From Phoenix dactylifera (Eukaryota > Streptophyta > Magnoliopsida > Arecales > Arecaceae): DNA of 64,000 nt. The stretch spans positions 1-64,000 of the forward strand of contig NW_024067912.1 in the NCBI RefSeq assembly GCF_009389715.1, read 5' to 3'. Position numbers and translations under genes: made by a program. The stretch's first letter is position 1. Every line of letters starts with the position of its first letter. The notes under the pieces are model-generated. The model saw only the letters and a list, made by a program, of their open reading frames with translations, searched no databases and was not told the origin of the DNA. Of the stretch, positions 11,899 through 24,350 are shown one piece after another.

Positions 11899-13405
11899 TG
11901 TCATGCCCCGATCCCAGCACCCGGGTCCGGTACGTGACCGGCCGCATGAGCCCTAGAGCAGTGCCCTAAAGATCATGCAAGACCTAAGATAAACAAAAAT
12001 CCAATAAATCCACAACTAATTAATTAATTCAAATTGACAAATTCAACATGTCCAGATAATCAATTTGATTCAATTACAAGATCTTTAAATGTTCATCGAC
12101 ATCGACATCAAAGAAAGATAAATTGACTAACTAGCTAATGACTTTGATACTCGCGCCCCGCGCCCAACCCATCCATGTTTATGCATCCTGCAACTCTAAA
12201 AAGAGAAAACGAAAAGAAGAAGAGGGGGTGAGCTTTACAGCCCAGTAAGAATCTCTACACATCCATACCAACACAATAATAATATGAATTTGAGAACCAT
12301 GACAAATCGATGCACATTTCATGAAATCATAAACAGTTTCCAAAAGACTCAAATAATCAATATAATTATGTACATCCAACATCAATGAAAGTCCAGCCAC
12401 ACAAGAATGATATAGTATATAATAGCTTATAAATCATTATGACTGTTTTCAATACTTTTTCTTTCCATTCTATGTTAACTCGATCCGGATCAATTATCTT
12501 TCCGACTTTGGGCTACATCCCGGTCACGTTTCCGGCCCGTGATGGGGCAATCGATAGTATCACATTTCCGGCCTGTGATGGGGCAATCGATAGTGTCACA
12601 ATTTTCAGCCTGTGACGGGGCAATCAATAGTATCATATTTCCAGCCTGTGACGGGGCAATCGATAATATCACATTTCCAGCCTGTGATGGGGCAATCAAT
12701 AATAACGAGATAAGCCCAAAGTCCCTGTTCATTTAATCAATTCACAAACACACATCCATTCCCTTTTCCACTTTATTTTCGGCCTAGACTAACCATGGTC
12801 ACGTTTCCGGCCCGTGATAAGGCAATCAATATAACATGATTAGTCCATACCACCACATCCATAAATGCAATTATGCAGGTATAGGTTATACACATACATG
12901 CATCCATCATAATACCAATCACAAGCTAACACGATCAAAATATAATTTAATATAAAACTATTTTGCTTTGTCTGGATCATAGCATATCAAACATATATAG
13001 TGCAAAAATATCTATATCATGTAGGATTGGCGTACAAGGATTCTTACCCTTTATAAAAAAACTCAAACAACTAATCACCCGCCCTCACGGCGATCTACGA
13101 ACCGGAATGCGCAGGACTCTGCTCAGCATCCTCTCGTCCAATAGATTGTTCTCCTACAAAACCAAGTTATCATTAAAAATTATCCAAGACATATAAAAAC
13201 CCAAGACTCCCGATGGATCCTCTTAAGGGTCCACCAGTATCTAACACCCCAGGATTAACCATCAGTCCATGATTTCCCTATATTAAACAAGAGAAAAAAA
13301 ACAAAGCAATAAAAGAGAGCAATTAGAGAGAAAGAAAAACAAAGAATTGTTCTTTCTCTCTCTCTTTCTTCCTCCCGTCAACAAAATATCAAAGAAGAAA
13401 GGGTT

Positions 13406-13444
<39 letters not shown>

Positions 13445-13980
13445 CGAGCGCTCGGCAGTAGGCGGCCCACGGCCGGCGACGCTCCCTGGTCGTCGGCCTG
13501 TGTGGTGGTGCCGGCGGTGCCACGCCCGGCAACGGCCGGCCGGAACGAGAGAGGAGAAGGCGGAATAAGGCATCGGCTTCTCCATCAACCCAGCGGCTTC
13601 CCGGCCTCACTTCCAAGGAAATAATAGCCAAAGATGAAGGAGAAGATGCTCACCCTGCCTTCGGCGAGCTCCCCCCGACCGACTCGACGGCGAAAGCTCC
13701 AATCCTCCCCGCGGTAGAAACCCAATCTCTTTCTCTCTCTTTTTTTTGTGTGCGTGGAAGCCTCTCGGCTGATGCCCTAGGGAGAGGAGGAGGTCTCGGC
13801 CCGATTGCTAGGGTTTTTATCACCCTAAGATCCTCCTTCCCGGTGGATTCGTGAGGAGGGGGAAAACTTTCCGAAAATAGGGAAGGGAGAGCGTTACGAT
13901 CGGGAGACTCCCTCCCCCATTTTCACGAGTTGGGCCGCCCTTGCTCAGAGGCCGGCCCAACTCAAACGTGGGTCTCTACA
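11899..13980 (-). repeat. 5' LTR of G1
   Basis: About 2.08 kb, starting TGTCATGCCCCGATCC and ending GGTCTCTACA on the plus strand, next to the primer site. It contains the minisatellite at 12,520-12,830 and a CT microsatellite at about 13,409-13,440. A GC-rich block lies at 13,440-13,700. No partner LTR is in the window. Confidence 0.8.
12520..12830. repeat. LTR minisatellite, unit about 36 bp
   Basis: Five to six tandem copies of a unit with core CCTGTGATGGGGCAATCGAT followed by an AT-rich spacer, from about 12,526 to 12,700. A further separate copy lies at about 12,800-12,830. Confidence 0.85.
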
Positions 13981-14430
13981 AGATCTAGCGCACTCACTAA
14001 GTCCCAAGCAATATACATGCGGATCTGAAAAAATAGAGAAAACATAATAATAAGTTATACTAGTTCAGTAAGAAACATAATACTCCAAAGTAAGGTCAAA
14101 TCATGCCAAATAATTTAGTTAAAAGCACAAGGCATTGGCTGGAAAATAAATCATTTCTCGAATAATGCATATTTTTTTTTGAAACATACTATAGTTTTCA
14201 GAAGAAATGCCAAAAACAGAACTCAGCAATCAAAAATCGGGCTATGGCCACGTAACCCAGTGGCATGGGTCGCACAAAGTGCCAAACACCACTATTATCA
14301 CTGCTAGTATGGTGTCCAAATACCACCATTTTAATCACCGGTGGTGCGGTGCTGAAACTAGTTTCTCACATATTACTTACCTCTTGTCGCCTCAAAAATT
14401 TCACTTCAGTTAGACGGGTCAGGTGCAACT
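13981..14430 (-). repeat. Fragment of a related gypsy-type LTR
   Basis: No gene. The stretch has the layout seen in the 3-kb LTRs: a cagtaagaaacat-type motif near 14,065 and an ACCCAGTGGCATGGGTCG block near 14,252, corresponding to TACCCACTGGCGGGGGTCG there. I read it as an older LTR piece into which G1 inserted. Neither end can be placed exactly. Confidence 0.45.
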
Positions 14431-14435
14431 ATTTT

Positions 14436-15048
14436 AATATCATAAATTTCATCATCATGCCCCCAATTAAACATTGGTTTTCTTCCTCCGATGAAAACCT
14501 AATAAAGCTCCAATGACGTCCTCTAACTCTAGGGTCTCCTTTCCTCATGTTAAAGTTGTAACTAAATTTTTGTACGTAGGAGAAGCGGGTAAAAAATGCA
14601 ATAGCATCAACGCTTTGTCTTCGTCTTCGAATTTCACATCAACATGCTGCAGATCCCTGATACTCTGGTTTAACATGTTGATATGTTAGATTAAATTAGC
14701 ACCCTCTGCCATCTTAAGATCGTACAATTTTTACTTAAGATAAAGCTTGTTTATCAACGACTTTGATATATACTGACTTTCCAATTTTGACTAAATTGCC
14801 GCCGGAGATTCCTCGTCTATGACATGATACATCACGTCATCAGCCAGACAAAGCCATATATTTGAAACAGCCTTAGCCTCCAATTTCTTCCACTCTGCAT
14901 CACCCATGCCATCTGGTTTCTTTCCATACAGGGCTTTCACCATACTCTACAGTACTATTAGATCCGTCATCCTCATCTGCTATAGCCCAAAATTTCTAGT
15001 TCCATCGAACTTTATCACATCGAATTTCGCAGAAGAAACCCCTATCAT
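14436..15048 (-). pseudogene. Copia-type gag relic of old element C0
   Basis: The minus strand from an ATG at 15,048 gives FDVIKFDGTRNFGL, then KALYGKKPDGMGDAEWKKLE, then SKLESQYISKSLINKLYLK and LPASYVQKFSYNFNMRKG. This is the order of a Ty1/copia UBN2-type gag. Stops and frame changes interrupt it. Downstream pol is absent, cut off by the LTR fragment at 13,981-14,430. Its upstream leader continues at 15,049-15,415 and then beyond C1. Confidence 0.75.
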
Positions 15049-15415
15049 CTTATCTCACGCTCCTTGATCAAAAGTGGGCAAAGTTGCATGGACGTGGGGA
15101 AACACTCATGTAGTTGTCCTCCTCCACGAGATCTGGACGCTGCAAGCGGCAACGCAGATGCAGACGGACATAGGCGTGGTCTTCGTCGGTTTTGTCTCAG
15201 GAGTTTTTTCCCTTTCTGACTCTCAGGATCCGCTGAACACAAGGAAGAAGATGTCTTAGGGTCTGGGCTGTATGGGAACGCCGGAGACGTCACACGAGCC
15301 CTACACGAATCGGGTCCTGGATGACGTCGGCGGGGCTTTCGGCAGTGGCGTAGTGCACGGGGGCTTTTCCTCTTTCCTTGGGAGCCGCCGCAAACAGAGA
15401 AACACAGGAACCCAC
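15049..15415 (-). other. Leader of C0, left half
   Basis: No gene is visible. This is the untranslated leader between C0's primer site and its gag, cut by C1. The other half is 30,138-30,424. The five bases CCCAC at 15,411-15,415 are the target duplication of C1. Confidence 0.55.
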
Positions 15416-16146
15416 TATTGTAGCCAAAACAGAGATATTACAGAATAAACTAAGCCAAAATCAAAACCAATTAGAAGCAATATTTACATAGGCAATATAT
15501 CAAACACCTAAAGAACAGAAAAAAAACATACCATATTTACATTAAAAAACCCTCCAAAGCAGAGGAAAAAAATCACGGAGCAAATCCAAAATCAATCCAC
15601 TATAATAAATATAGAGTTTACAATACTCAAGTTTATGCCCAAAACTTGAGTTATCAATAAATTGAAAAAACACCAATATCACCTTTCTAAGAGTAACAAT
15701 AAGCTCACCCAAACCAGCACAATGTGATGAACCCAAAAATATAATGAGATCCCTAATAATGAATACTACAACTCTCTACAGCATCCAAGACAATTCTTAG
15801 ATAAAAACCTAATTTGTTAAATCTCTGTGTGAAAAACCACACCAAAAAAAAGGAACAAGAAAAAGAGCATGTTTCTTCTTCTGTACGGTGCGTGCAAAAC
15901 TTTAGATTTTCTGCTCGCGCTCTCCTTTCTTTTGCTTTCTCTACCGTTGCTCCCTCTTCTTTTTTTCCACCTGCAGCCTCTGTTTTTGAGTCTTTTTTTT
16001 TTCATCGGCCGCAAGCCTCCCTTTTGTTTTCTCTTCATGCGTATTCTTTTCCTTCACGGCACTCCCGTGTGATTCTGCCAAAAAAACAAAAGGAGATGCC
16101 CTAGTGGGCTTTCTAGGTCTCCCAAAGTGGGTTGGACCCACTTACA
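15416..16146 (-). repeat. 3' LTR of C1
   Basis: Aligns with 29,567-30,137 over its length. It begins TATTGTAGC (TGTTGTAGC in the partner) and ends CCACTTACA. It is 731 bp against 571 bp in the partner, because about 160 bp near 15,670-15,840 are missing from the other copy. Confidence 0.85.
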
Positions 16147-16334
16147 ATCTCCCCCTCCAGCCTACAGAGGGAGAAGACTATACTTTAACTTGCTAATTAA
16201 AATCCATGCCGGCCAATCGGGCACAAAGTTTCAGCTTCTTTCTGGTTACAACTTTCATCATCATGTCAGCTGGATTCTTATTAGTGTGAATCTTCTGTAA
16301 CAGTACTAACTGCTCTGCAACTGCCTGGCATAGG
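16147..16334 (-). pseudogene. C-terminal end of C1 RNase H, and polypurine tract
   Basis: The minus strand encodes AVAEQLVLLQKIHTNKNPADM and KLKLCARLAGM, the usual end of copia pol. The purine tract GGAGGGGGAGAT (complement near 16,147-16,158) then precedes the 3' LTR. The coding sequence joins 27,722 once C2 and one CAATG copy are removed. Confidence 0.85.
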
Positions 16335-16339
16335 CAATG

Positions 16340-18481
16340 TATTGCCCAGTAGATACAACCCAAGAGGGAGGGTGAATTGGGTCTTATAAAACTTTTAAGC
16401 TACTTCTAACACTTTTCAATTAATTATGCTAAGTTGCATAGTTGCACAGTGGAATTTAAACTTAGCAATAGGTTGATTTATCGAATGAGACTTGATTAAG
16501 TAAATTTAATATGCTTGCAACTAAAGGATGCGCGGATAAGAGTTAAGCATGCAATTTATCTAGGTAAGTAAGTGAGCAAGATAGACAATGACAAAAAGCA
16601 TCACAAACACAACAAACATATAGTGGTTCGGTGCACCCCAGCACCTACATCCACTCCCCAAGACCTCTTGGAAATTTCACTATAATCCTACAGATTACAG
16701 CCGGTTGTTTTACAAGCTCACAACCCAACTTGTTGTTTTACGAGGTCACAACGAACTCGGTCGGTTTTCCCAGGCTCACCGACTAGAACCACCCGATTGT
16801 TTTCACGGGCTCACAATCCAACCCAGTTGGTTTTCCCAAAGGCTTTACCAACCACAACCTTACAACGATTGTTTTCCGGGTTCACAATCAACCCAGTTGG
16901 TTTTCCCAAAGGCTCACCAACCACAACCTTACAACGTTGGTTTTTTTCTTTGGCTCACCAACAAACCTTAACCCCTTGATTCAATCCCTTGATTGAATCA
17001 AGTTACAAGATATTTAGAGCAAGAGTTTAAATCAAGTACAAGCTTCTCAAATAAGCGAATATAGCAAATATAAACAAGTAAAGTAAAGGGAAGAAGCCCT
17101 CAAACAAATTTGTAGATGGAGGAACTCGGCTTCTTCTTTACTTGACCCTCTTCTGATTTTGCCCAAAGTAGAAGATCACCGAGGCAGCACACGGATGGAG
17201 AGGAAGCTTTGGGATTCACTTGGATGCTCTTCTTCTCTCTATTTTACTTTGAATGGCCCTTTTGTGCTTATGGGAGATTTTTCGTGTAATCTCTTTGGAA
17301 TCTTTTTCCTAAATGTTCTCTCCCACTTCCATACCGTCTTCCCTAGCTCTCCTCTTGATTTTATAGCTTTACATGTCGTGGAACCAGAAATCTAGCCGTT
17401 AGAGAGAAAAATAGAGCCGTTGTGCACAGTCTGCAACTCCTGACAAAGTTTCCGTTGGGATCGGAGTCGACTCGCGCGATCTGGAGTCGACTCGGCTGTA
17501 GCAGGAGTCGACTCATGCTTTTCTGGAGTCGGCTCGGCAACTGTTCCAGATTTGAATTAAAGTGGTCTTCTCGACTGGGAGTTGACTCGACTTAACCCGG
17601 AGTCGACTCGCCAAAATCTGGAGCTGACCTTGCACTTTTGGAGTCGGCTCATCCCAAGGAATCCATGGATGCATTTTTCAACTTTGCTTACTCGAGTCGA
17701 CTCGGAAATTCTGGGAGTCGACTCGGTGCTCAGAGTCCGAACTCCCGAGCTTCTGTCTTTTGGCTCGTGCTGTCTCGGAGTCGACTCGAACTGTCTCGGA
17801 GTCGACTCGGCCCTCAATATCCAAAAAATAGTCTTCTGTCTTTGGGGTTGCGCTGCCTCGGAGTCGACTCGGATTTTGCGGGAGTCGACTCGGCTCTCAG
17901 TGTCTGAAATTGGCTCTCTGACTTTTTGCTTGTGTTCCTCTGAGAGTCGACTCTCACTTTCTTTGGAGTCGACTTGCCAGCCATCGGAGTCGACTCGCGT
18001 TCCACTGGAGTCGACTCGAATCTCAGACCCGAAAACTGCTCTCTGACTTTTCTGCCTTGTATTTCTCTGGGAGTCGACTCTTGCTTCCTTAGGAGTCGAC
18101 TCGGCAAGCATCGGAGTCGACTCGCGCTCTTCAGGAGTCGACTCGTTGACAGGTTCTGAGATGAATCTTTCTGTCCGGCTGTCTGTTGCTCCTTGGAGTC
18201 GACTCGGAACTGTAGGAGTCGACTCGAGTGCCTTTCCTTTGAATTTTTTCTTAAAACTTGCTCTTCTAAATTGAAGCCTTTGAACTTGAATCTTGGGCCA
18301 ATGAGGTGTGGCTTTCTTCTAACTTTTCTTGAGAGCTTTGGAGGCCTTCTTGAATTCTTCCAACTTGCTATGTTCCTTACAAAATAAATAATCTTTCTTC
18401 TTGCAACACAAACATTAGTATTTATACTTCAAGGTTTTGTGATCATCAAAATCAATCTTTAAATCAATCTTTGGGTCATCA
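16340..18481 (-). repeat. 3' LTR of C2
   Basis: 2,142 bp, matching 25,576-27,716. Plus-strand start TATTGCCCAG (TGTTGCCCAG in the partner), end GGGTCATCA. It contains a run of cggttgtttt/ggttttccca repeats (16,700-16,960), a TATAAAA box on the minus strand at 17,359-17,365, and the palindrome array at 17,464-18,225 directly upstream of that box in element orientation. Confidence 0.9.
17464..18225. promoter_or_regulatory. Palindrome array GAGTCGACTC in Sirevirus U3
   Basis: About 19 exact copies of the 10-bp palindrome GAGTCGACTC and about five one-base variants (e.g. GAGTCGGCTC), spaced irregularly by about 15-80 bp. Because the motif is self-complementary it reads alike on both strands. It sits in U3, ending roughly 100 bp upstream of the TATA box. 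The partner LTR carries the same array at about 26,699-27,461. A role as a protein-binding enhancer is inference. Confidence 0.75.
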
Positions 18482-20347
18482 GTCTCCCCCTTTTTGATGA
18501 TGACAAAACTTGGAGTATATGCAATATAAAATATATTGTGTTCTAGAAGTAATACATAGCTAAGTTGCATGAAGTAGAAAACATATATATTTAAAAACAT
18601 ACTTCATGATAATGCTTTAGATTTAATCAGCTTAACACAATCAACATATTTCAATTTAAGCTGAGTTGGTGTTCAATGCAAAACACAAAGCATTATGAGC
18701 ATATACTTAGATATTTCTCCCCCTTTTTGACAACATCAAAAAGATAGTGAAATATTAAGCACAAAGATAAGAATACTCAAATATTTCTTTTTCTTATTGT
18801 ACTCTGATTTGCATGTCAAATTATTGCAAGGATATGAATCATAAAACTCAATGCAATAATATTAGAATCAGATTAATGAGCATAGATCAGAGCTAATTAA
18901 GATAATTTCAGAGCAGAACACATCGAATGTGATTTCAAGAAGTTTTCTAGTTTGATACCACAGATAGTTTTCTAATCAAGTATAGGTGGAATCTTCCTTA
19001 GGTTAATACAAGAAGTACCACAAATGATATTCAAGGAAACACATGAGTGGAAATCTAACCTCTCTTTAATAAGTATGAAAGCTTGTTCATTTAAGACCTT
19101 TTGCCCAATCTATTAAGTATTTTATCAACATGAGAGCAATTTAATTGATTTTCAGAATAAAAGATCAAAACTTATATATTTGAAAGACATATCATCATGT
19201 TGGATCATTAATTCTTAATGACTTCAAGGTTCTTTTATGATAATAAGAGCATTGGGGCACGAATACCAAAATATGAATTCATGCAATTTATGATTCATCT
19301 CAGAGCTCTTTTAAAGACTTTCTTTTGTTCTTTTAGAAAATAAGCACAATTTGATACATAAAAAATATGAATTGGCACACAATTTAAGTTCTAAAGAGCA
19401 AGCCAATTTGGACTCATTAGTGAATTTCAAAATAGATTTTCTAAGAGATACTCAAAAAAAAAAAAAATTCAACATGTTATTCTCCCCTTTTTCATTAAGT
19501 TAGAGGCTCTTAAGATCAACTATTTGAATTGCAATTTGGTTCATGATTTATGCATAAGATATATTAACCAAATAACAAGCCTCAAGGTGTATCATAAAGA
19601 TTTTCAGATTAAATTTCAGATGATACATATTGGAGAGCATTAGGATCACTTTTCATTTAGTATGCTTTCTCTCTCCTTTAGTTATAGATTTATGCGATTA
19701 AGTTCCATAAGATCTCTCCTTCTAAGATTTTCTTTCTCCCCCTCAATTGATCATTCCATTTAAGTGTTTAGAATTTGAAGATAATGTTCAGTAAAATTGT
19801 CAATCTCAAAAAAAAATATATTTTCTACAAGTTTCAGCTTATTTTCATAAGACTCAAGGTTTGAGATAAGACAACCTTTATAGAACTCATCTCAAGGTAT
19901 AAACTTATTATATAGTTAAAGCAAGTCTTGCAATATAAGGAGGTTCATCAAAATCAATCCATAAAATTCAAGGTATGCATTAAAGTAACTATAGGATAAG
20001 ATACTGAATATCTAAAGCTCCCCCTCAAAAGATGCATTCTTCTTTAATCATTCTTTTCTTTTGTTGAATTTCAGATTTTAATGATAAACGTGAATAAAAC
20101 TGAAACTTTATGATATCAAGAATGTAGAGTGATCTAGAATTATTCAAAATTTATAGCAATCACTCTTTTTAATCTTTCAAGAACAAGTTATGCTTCCTCT
20201 TAATCTTTGAGAAAATGTACTGAAATATTAATCAGAAAATGATTCATTTGAAGCTCAAATTCTTTTAAAAGCATTTACATTTTCTTTCTTTTAAGAATCA
20301 TTTGAGTGAGCTGAAATGTTTCTAGACTTAAGATCATTCACTCTCTT

Positions 20348-20350
<3 letters not shown>

Positions 20351-20401
<51 letters not shown>
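20351..20401. repeat. (AT)n microsatellite
   Basis: About 50 bp of uninterrupted AT dinucleotide. Confidence 0.95.
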
Positions 20402-20403
<2 letters not shown>

Positions 20404-23400
20404 ATGGAAGTCTTTAATAATGTAGGAGAGAAAAACATATAGATGATCATTGAAGTATATATATTTATAGAACTCAATTTCTTAATTATAGTTTTTCAGC
20501 AATGTATACATGAAGCACAATAAATCTTTTTAATATCAAAATAAAATCATATATTTAAAAATATTTGTTTGCAATTAAGATCATTGAAAGACACATCATT
20601 TAGACCAATATTGGTACACTCTAAAGATAAGTAATGATATGTTTCGGATGCGTATCGGAGCAATCAACCAAGGCATCAAGATTTTAAGTAAATTAATTCT
20701 GTTTTTCTTACATTAAGATTTTATTTAGCAATCATATTGAGTTTAAGCTTTTATATAAAATCAGATTCAAAAGATTTTCAATAGAGACTTTCAAAGTCAT
20801 AATTTGAGATATGTATCTTCCACATTGTAGCTCATCTTAAATCATTATGATTGAAGACACATATTTCAATAACATTAGAGCACTTTCAGAATCTTTGTAT
20901 TTAATGTTGAGTTTCGATACAAAATGGAGGATATTTTAACAAGTATTAGGATATTATGTATCCAAGTTAGGCAAGTAGAAAGATAGATCAAGATCAATTC
21001 ATTTTGCCTAAATAGAAATATCCTTCTCTTCTTCTTTTTGTAAATCTATTTAACTTTCAAAGTTAATCGTGAATGATAAAACTGAAATTTCTTTTTAATA
21101 TTACTTAAAAAAAACTTTATGTAGTATTTTAAACATTCAAGCATTGGAACACAAGTTAGTTTGAGGCAAGGGTGAAGCAAAGACTTGTGAGCAAAGTTAA
21201 GACATATTCCAAGTTAAGACCTATTTCAATCAACTTATCCAAGCATGGGGCATTACAAAATATTGAGAACTCATAATTCAAAACATCATGCCACATGCAA
21301 AATATATTATGTGTTAAGTCATGCATAAAAATACTAAGAACAAGCATGTTAAGGATCAAAATCAATTCTTTTTAAATAAACTCCCCCTATTTAAATATAA
21401 TCTTGCATTGATTTCATCCTTAAAGTGTGTTTTCAAGTGATAAAAAAAATGACTTGATTCTTCTTATATACTATCATTTATTTTATCTTTCATTTTTTTT
21501 TACTTTCTTATGCTCTATACTCTATTTGCTCCCTATCCGGTGGAGTTGGAAGGGGCACGAGGTACTACCACTAGCCTCCCTCTTGTGCCGTCCCTAATAT
21601 ACCCTACACCGAATAGTTGGGTCAAATAGTGCCGGGTACTACCACTAGCCTCCCCATTGGCACCATCCCTATGATGAGCAATATAGAAAATTTATAAAGT
21701 TCACTTCAAACTCTCCCTGTTTAAGTGTAATTAATTACGAATTTTATCCCTTCCAAATGTGCCGAATATATTATGCTTGTTTTTCTTTTTCTTAAGATTG
21801 AAGTATTTGCCTTTGCTTAGATTTTACATCTCTTGAATAATATCCATTTTCTTTTCTTTATCTCTCTCTCTTTTTGTTATTCTCAAGTAATTTACATGAA
21901 AGAGTAGAATAAAGAAATAATCTTATGTATCATATAGATGTATATCATGCAAACAACATTTTCATTGTGCTCAAGGATTCATAATTTCTCACGAGTTATT
22001 TTAAATCAAAATTTTAAGCATAAACTTGTGTATTTCATGGTTATGACATAGGCAAAGATATATTTTAGTTTGGGCAAACCATGAAACAATTTCTAAAAGT
22101 ATAAGTCAATCAATATATATATATAGACATGATATCAAAAATTTATAATTAAAGACTTTAATCATGCCATAATAAGATTTAAGTTATTGACTTTGCTCAA
22201 TTAATTTATGAGAGAAGTATCTAGAATTACCAATTCATTCTGCATTCTTCAGTCAAATACCTACTAGATTTTTTATGTATGAACTTTTGGCTGAAGAAGG
22301 TCCTCTCTCTTGTTTGCATGTAAATGTTTATTGTATCTTACATGGAGATATCCTTCAAGTTGAGATCTCTCATTTTCTTGCTCAAGGATCATGCATTATT
22401 AACAAACTCCTTTTCTTTCTTGAAAGAAAGTCATTAGTTTCTTCAAGATACAAAACATTCATCCAACATATTTTTTTGACTAGATGACTCAATATAAGAT
22501 ATGACAATAGTTGCATGTTGAGTCACTTTACTCAAGAGATTGCCTAAATATAAGCAAGCACATATCACTTGAACTAAAGAGATAGTTTCATTAACCAAGA
22601 TGGTTCAAGGACAAGCATGTGAGGCAATAGAAAGATTTATCAAGGTCAAATCAATTTTTTATTTTCAGAATCAATTTAGCTTAGATTCTATTTGCTTAAG
22701 ATAATTATCAATAAGACATGTTAGCTAAGTTTTAATCAACTTATCTTAAATGGTTGTTTCTATCAAAATTCAGATTATGATTTATTTGTTATCAATAAAA
22801 TATGATTCATTAAAGTTAGATTGAAGTCTTGCACAAGGGCACATAATGATCACACAATCTGGTCTATTAGGTATATGATAAAATAATTATTCTATCATGC
22901 TTTTGATGCTTGTTCCAAATCACAAATTGCTTTATCATATTTGTAATGAATGTTTTCAAATAAGGTGGTTATTTTACATAGATCTGAAATAATCACATAG
23001 AAGTGCATTCTACACATTCATTTGACAGAATATAAAACTCATAAAGTAATCAAATGATAATGGCGATCTTTACTTCTAATCATGCAAGAATTTCATCAAG
23101 ATTTATTTCATCTTTTCTTGATTTAGTCTTTTAGTAGTTATCAATTTTTCTTCATTAAGTGCATTTCTGAAAAACTCAATTTGGTTCTGATTATTAACAA
23201 GTTTTCAGATTGTTATATGTAAAAGATTAACCATATACATATATAATTTGATTTTAGTATTTTGATAATAAATCATTAGTCTCATAAAGAATAAACTGAA
23301 TTGATATTTCTTCAACTAGAATCTTTTCATTGAATATTCTATACGCATTGCTTGATGAATGATATCCAAGGATAGAAATATCTTTATCAGATTTGGCATT

Positions 23401-23697
23401 ATTTTCAAAAGACCATATCAAGCATATCATAAGCTACTGAAAAATATGAAAGATATGCAATGGTTCATTTTCCATTTTTCAGAAGATCAAAAGGAGTTTT
23501 CATCAAAAATAGATCTAATAGAAATCATATGTATGACAAGCAGTGATGATAGCTTTTAAAAATTATTTAAGTAGATGACTATCATACACAATTGTCTTTT
23601 TCATTTCTTCAAGAATTCTATGAACCCTATTTTACTTAAGGTGTCCTTGGTGCTGAAATAATTAATTTCTGTATAAACTTTATCAGGATTTTGGTTT

Positions 23698-24005
23698 TCA
23701 ACACTGTGTCATGATACTCTTCACAGTTTGGAAACCTTTTTCATTTGAAACACTTTTACAGGATTTAGCAAATACAGAAAATACTTCAGTTTTATTTGCC
23801 AAGAACAAATCCAATGTAAGCTTTTGAAAACTCAGTGATGGAAACAACATCTTTAGATTTAGAAATTGATTCTTGTTTGTTTTCTTAGTTAACATGCATA
23901 GCAAACTTTGACCTTTCAGAAGATACTCTAAGTAAGCCAATGCCAAAGTCTTTTGAAATTAAATCCATACTCGCATGAGTTGATATTATATGCCAAAGAT
24001 GGTTT
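23698..24005 (-). pseudogene. Scraps of C2 integrase and pre-integrase domain
   Basis: The minus strand near 23,700-23,810 gives LANKTEVFSVFAKSCKSVSNEKGF, which matches the integrase core segment of Sireviruses in style. Near 23,960-23,985 another frame gives HASMDLIS, the tail of the GAG-pre-integrase motif. Frames change and key parts are missing, so this is only a trace of a lost pol. Confidence 0.6.
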
Positions 24006-24350
24006 CTTTAATCTTGGTATTTATAGTGCAATATTCAAAGGCATACCAAGTACACATTTTCATATCTATGATCAATAAACAATAATGCCATGGATAAAAG
24101 CTCTCAATCAAGCATATAGAGAATTCATAGAGTTATTCTTAAAAAATTGATTAATCATCTAGCAACTTATCCAACAATAAGTAAAGTATAATATAGAAAG
24201 ATGGAGAAATTTGAAGTTATTTCTTCTATTTTAATTATTTTTCTTGATTACATTTAAGTTTTATTCTTTAATATATGTCTAGAGCACCCAATGTCCAATT
24301 TAACATCTTTTGTTGGAGCCTTGAGTGCTAGACACACCTGCAGAAAATAT

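Larger units (their letters stand above)
1..13980 (-). mobile_element. Ty3/gypsy LTR retrotransposon G1, 3' part outside the window
   Basis: Read on the minus strand, the order is 5' LTR (13,980 to 11,899), tRNA-Met-type primer site, gag with two zinc knuckles, aspartic protease, and the start of reverse transcriptase, which leaves the window at base 1. This gag-protease-RT order with the FPDVFPEDLPGLPP stretch is typical of Ty3/gypsy pol. The body is interrupted between protease and RT by an insertion (545-10,057). Joining the flanks at the TCTGG duplication rebuilds a continuous pol. Gag and pol carry several stops and frame changes, so the copy is dead. The 3' LTR and any chromodomain would lie to the left of the window. 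Confidence 0.85.
18482..24350 (-). other. AT-rich non-coding interior of C2
   Basis: No long open frame on either strand. It carries repeated complements of polypurine tracts (CTCCCCCT or near) at about 18,483, 18,717, 19,736, 20,022 and 21,381. It also has an AT microsatellite (20,351-20,401) and a pair of GC-rich hairpin-like repeats (21,553-21,663). In a complete Sirevirus this space would hold protease, integrase, RT and RNase H. Confidence 0.8.

Noticed and set aside
12490..12736. Frames with repeated GNMILLIAPSQA-like or CDGAI-like units
   Set aside because: They translate the 36-bp LTR minisatellite of G1 on both strands.
17557..18159. Ser/Arg/Glu-Ser-Thr-rich frames across the palindrome arrays (also 26,865-27,394 and 48,910-49,176)
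   Set aside because: These frames are translations of the decamer repeat in U3, present on both strands. Not proteins.
17464..18225. The regularly repeated GAGTCGACTC looked at first like a CRISPR-type array or a satellite
   Set aside because: Spacing is irregular, spacers are not unique inserts, the motif is 10 bp, and the array is copied in both LTRs of a retrotransposon in plant DNA.
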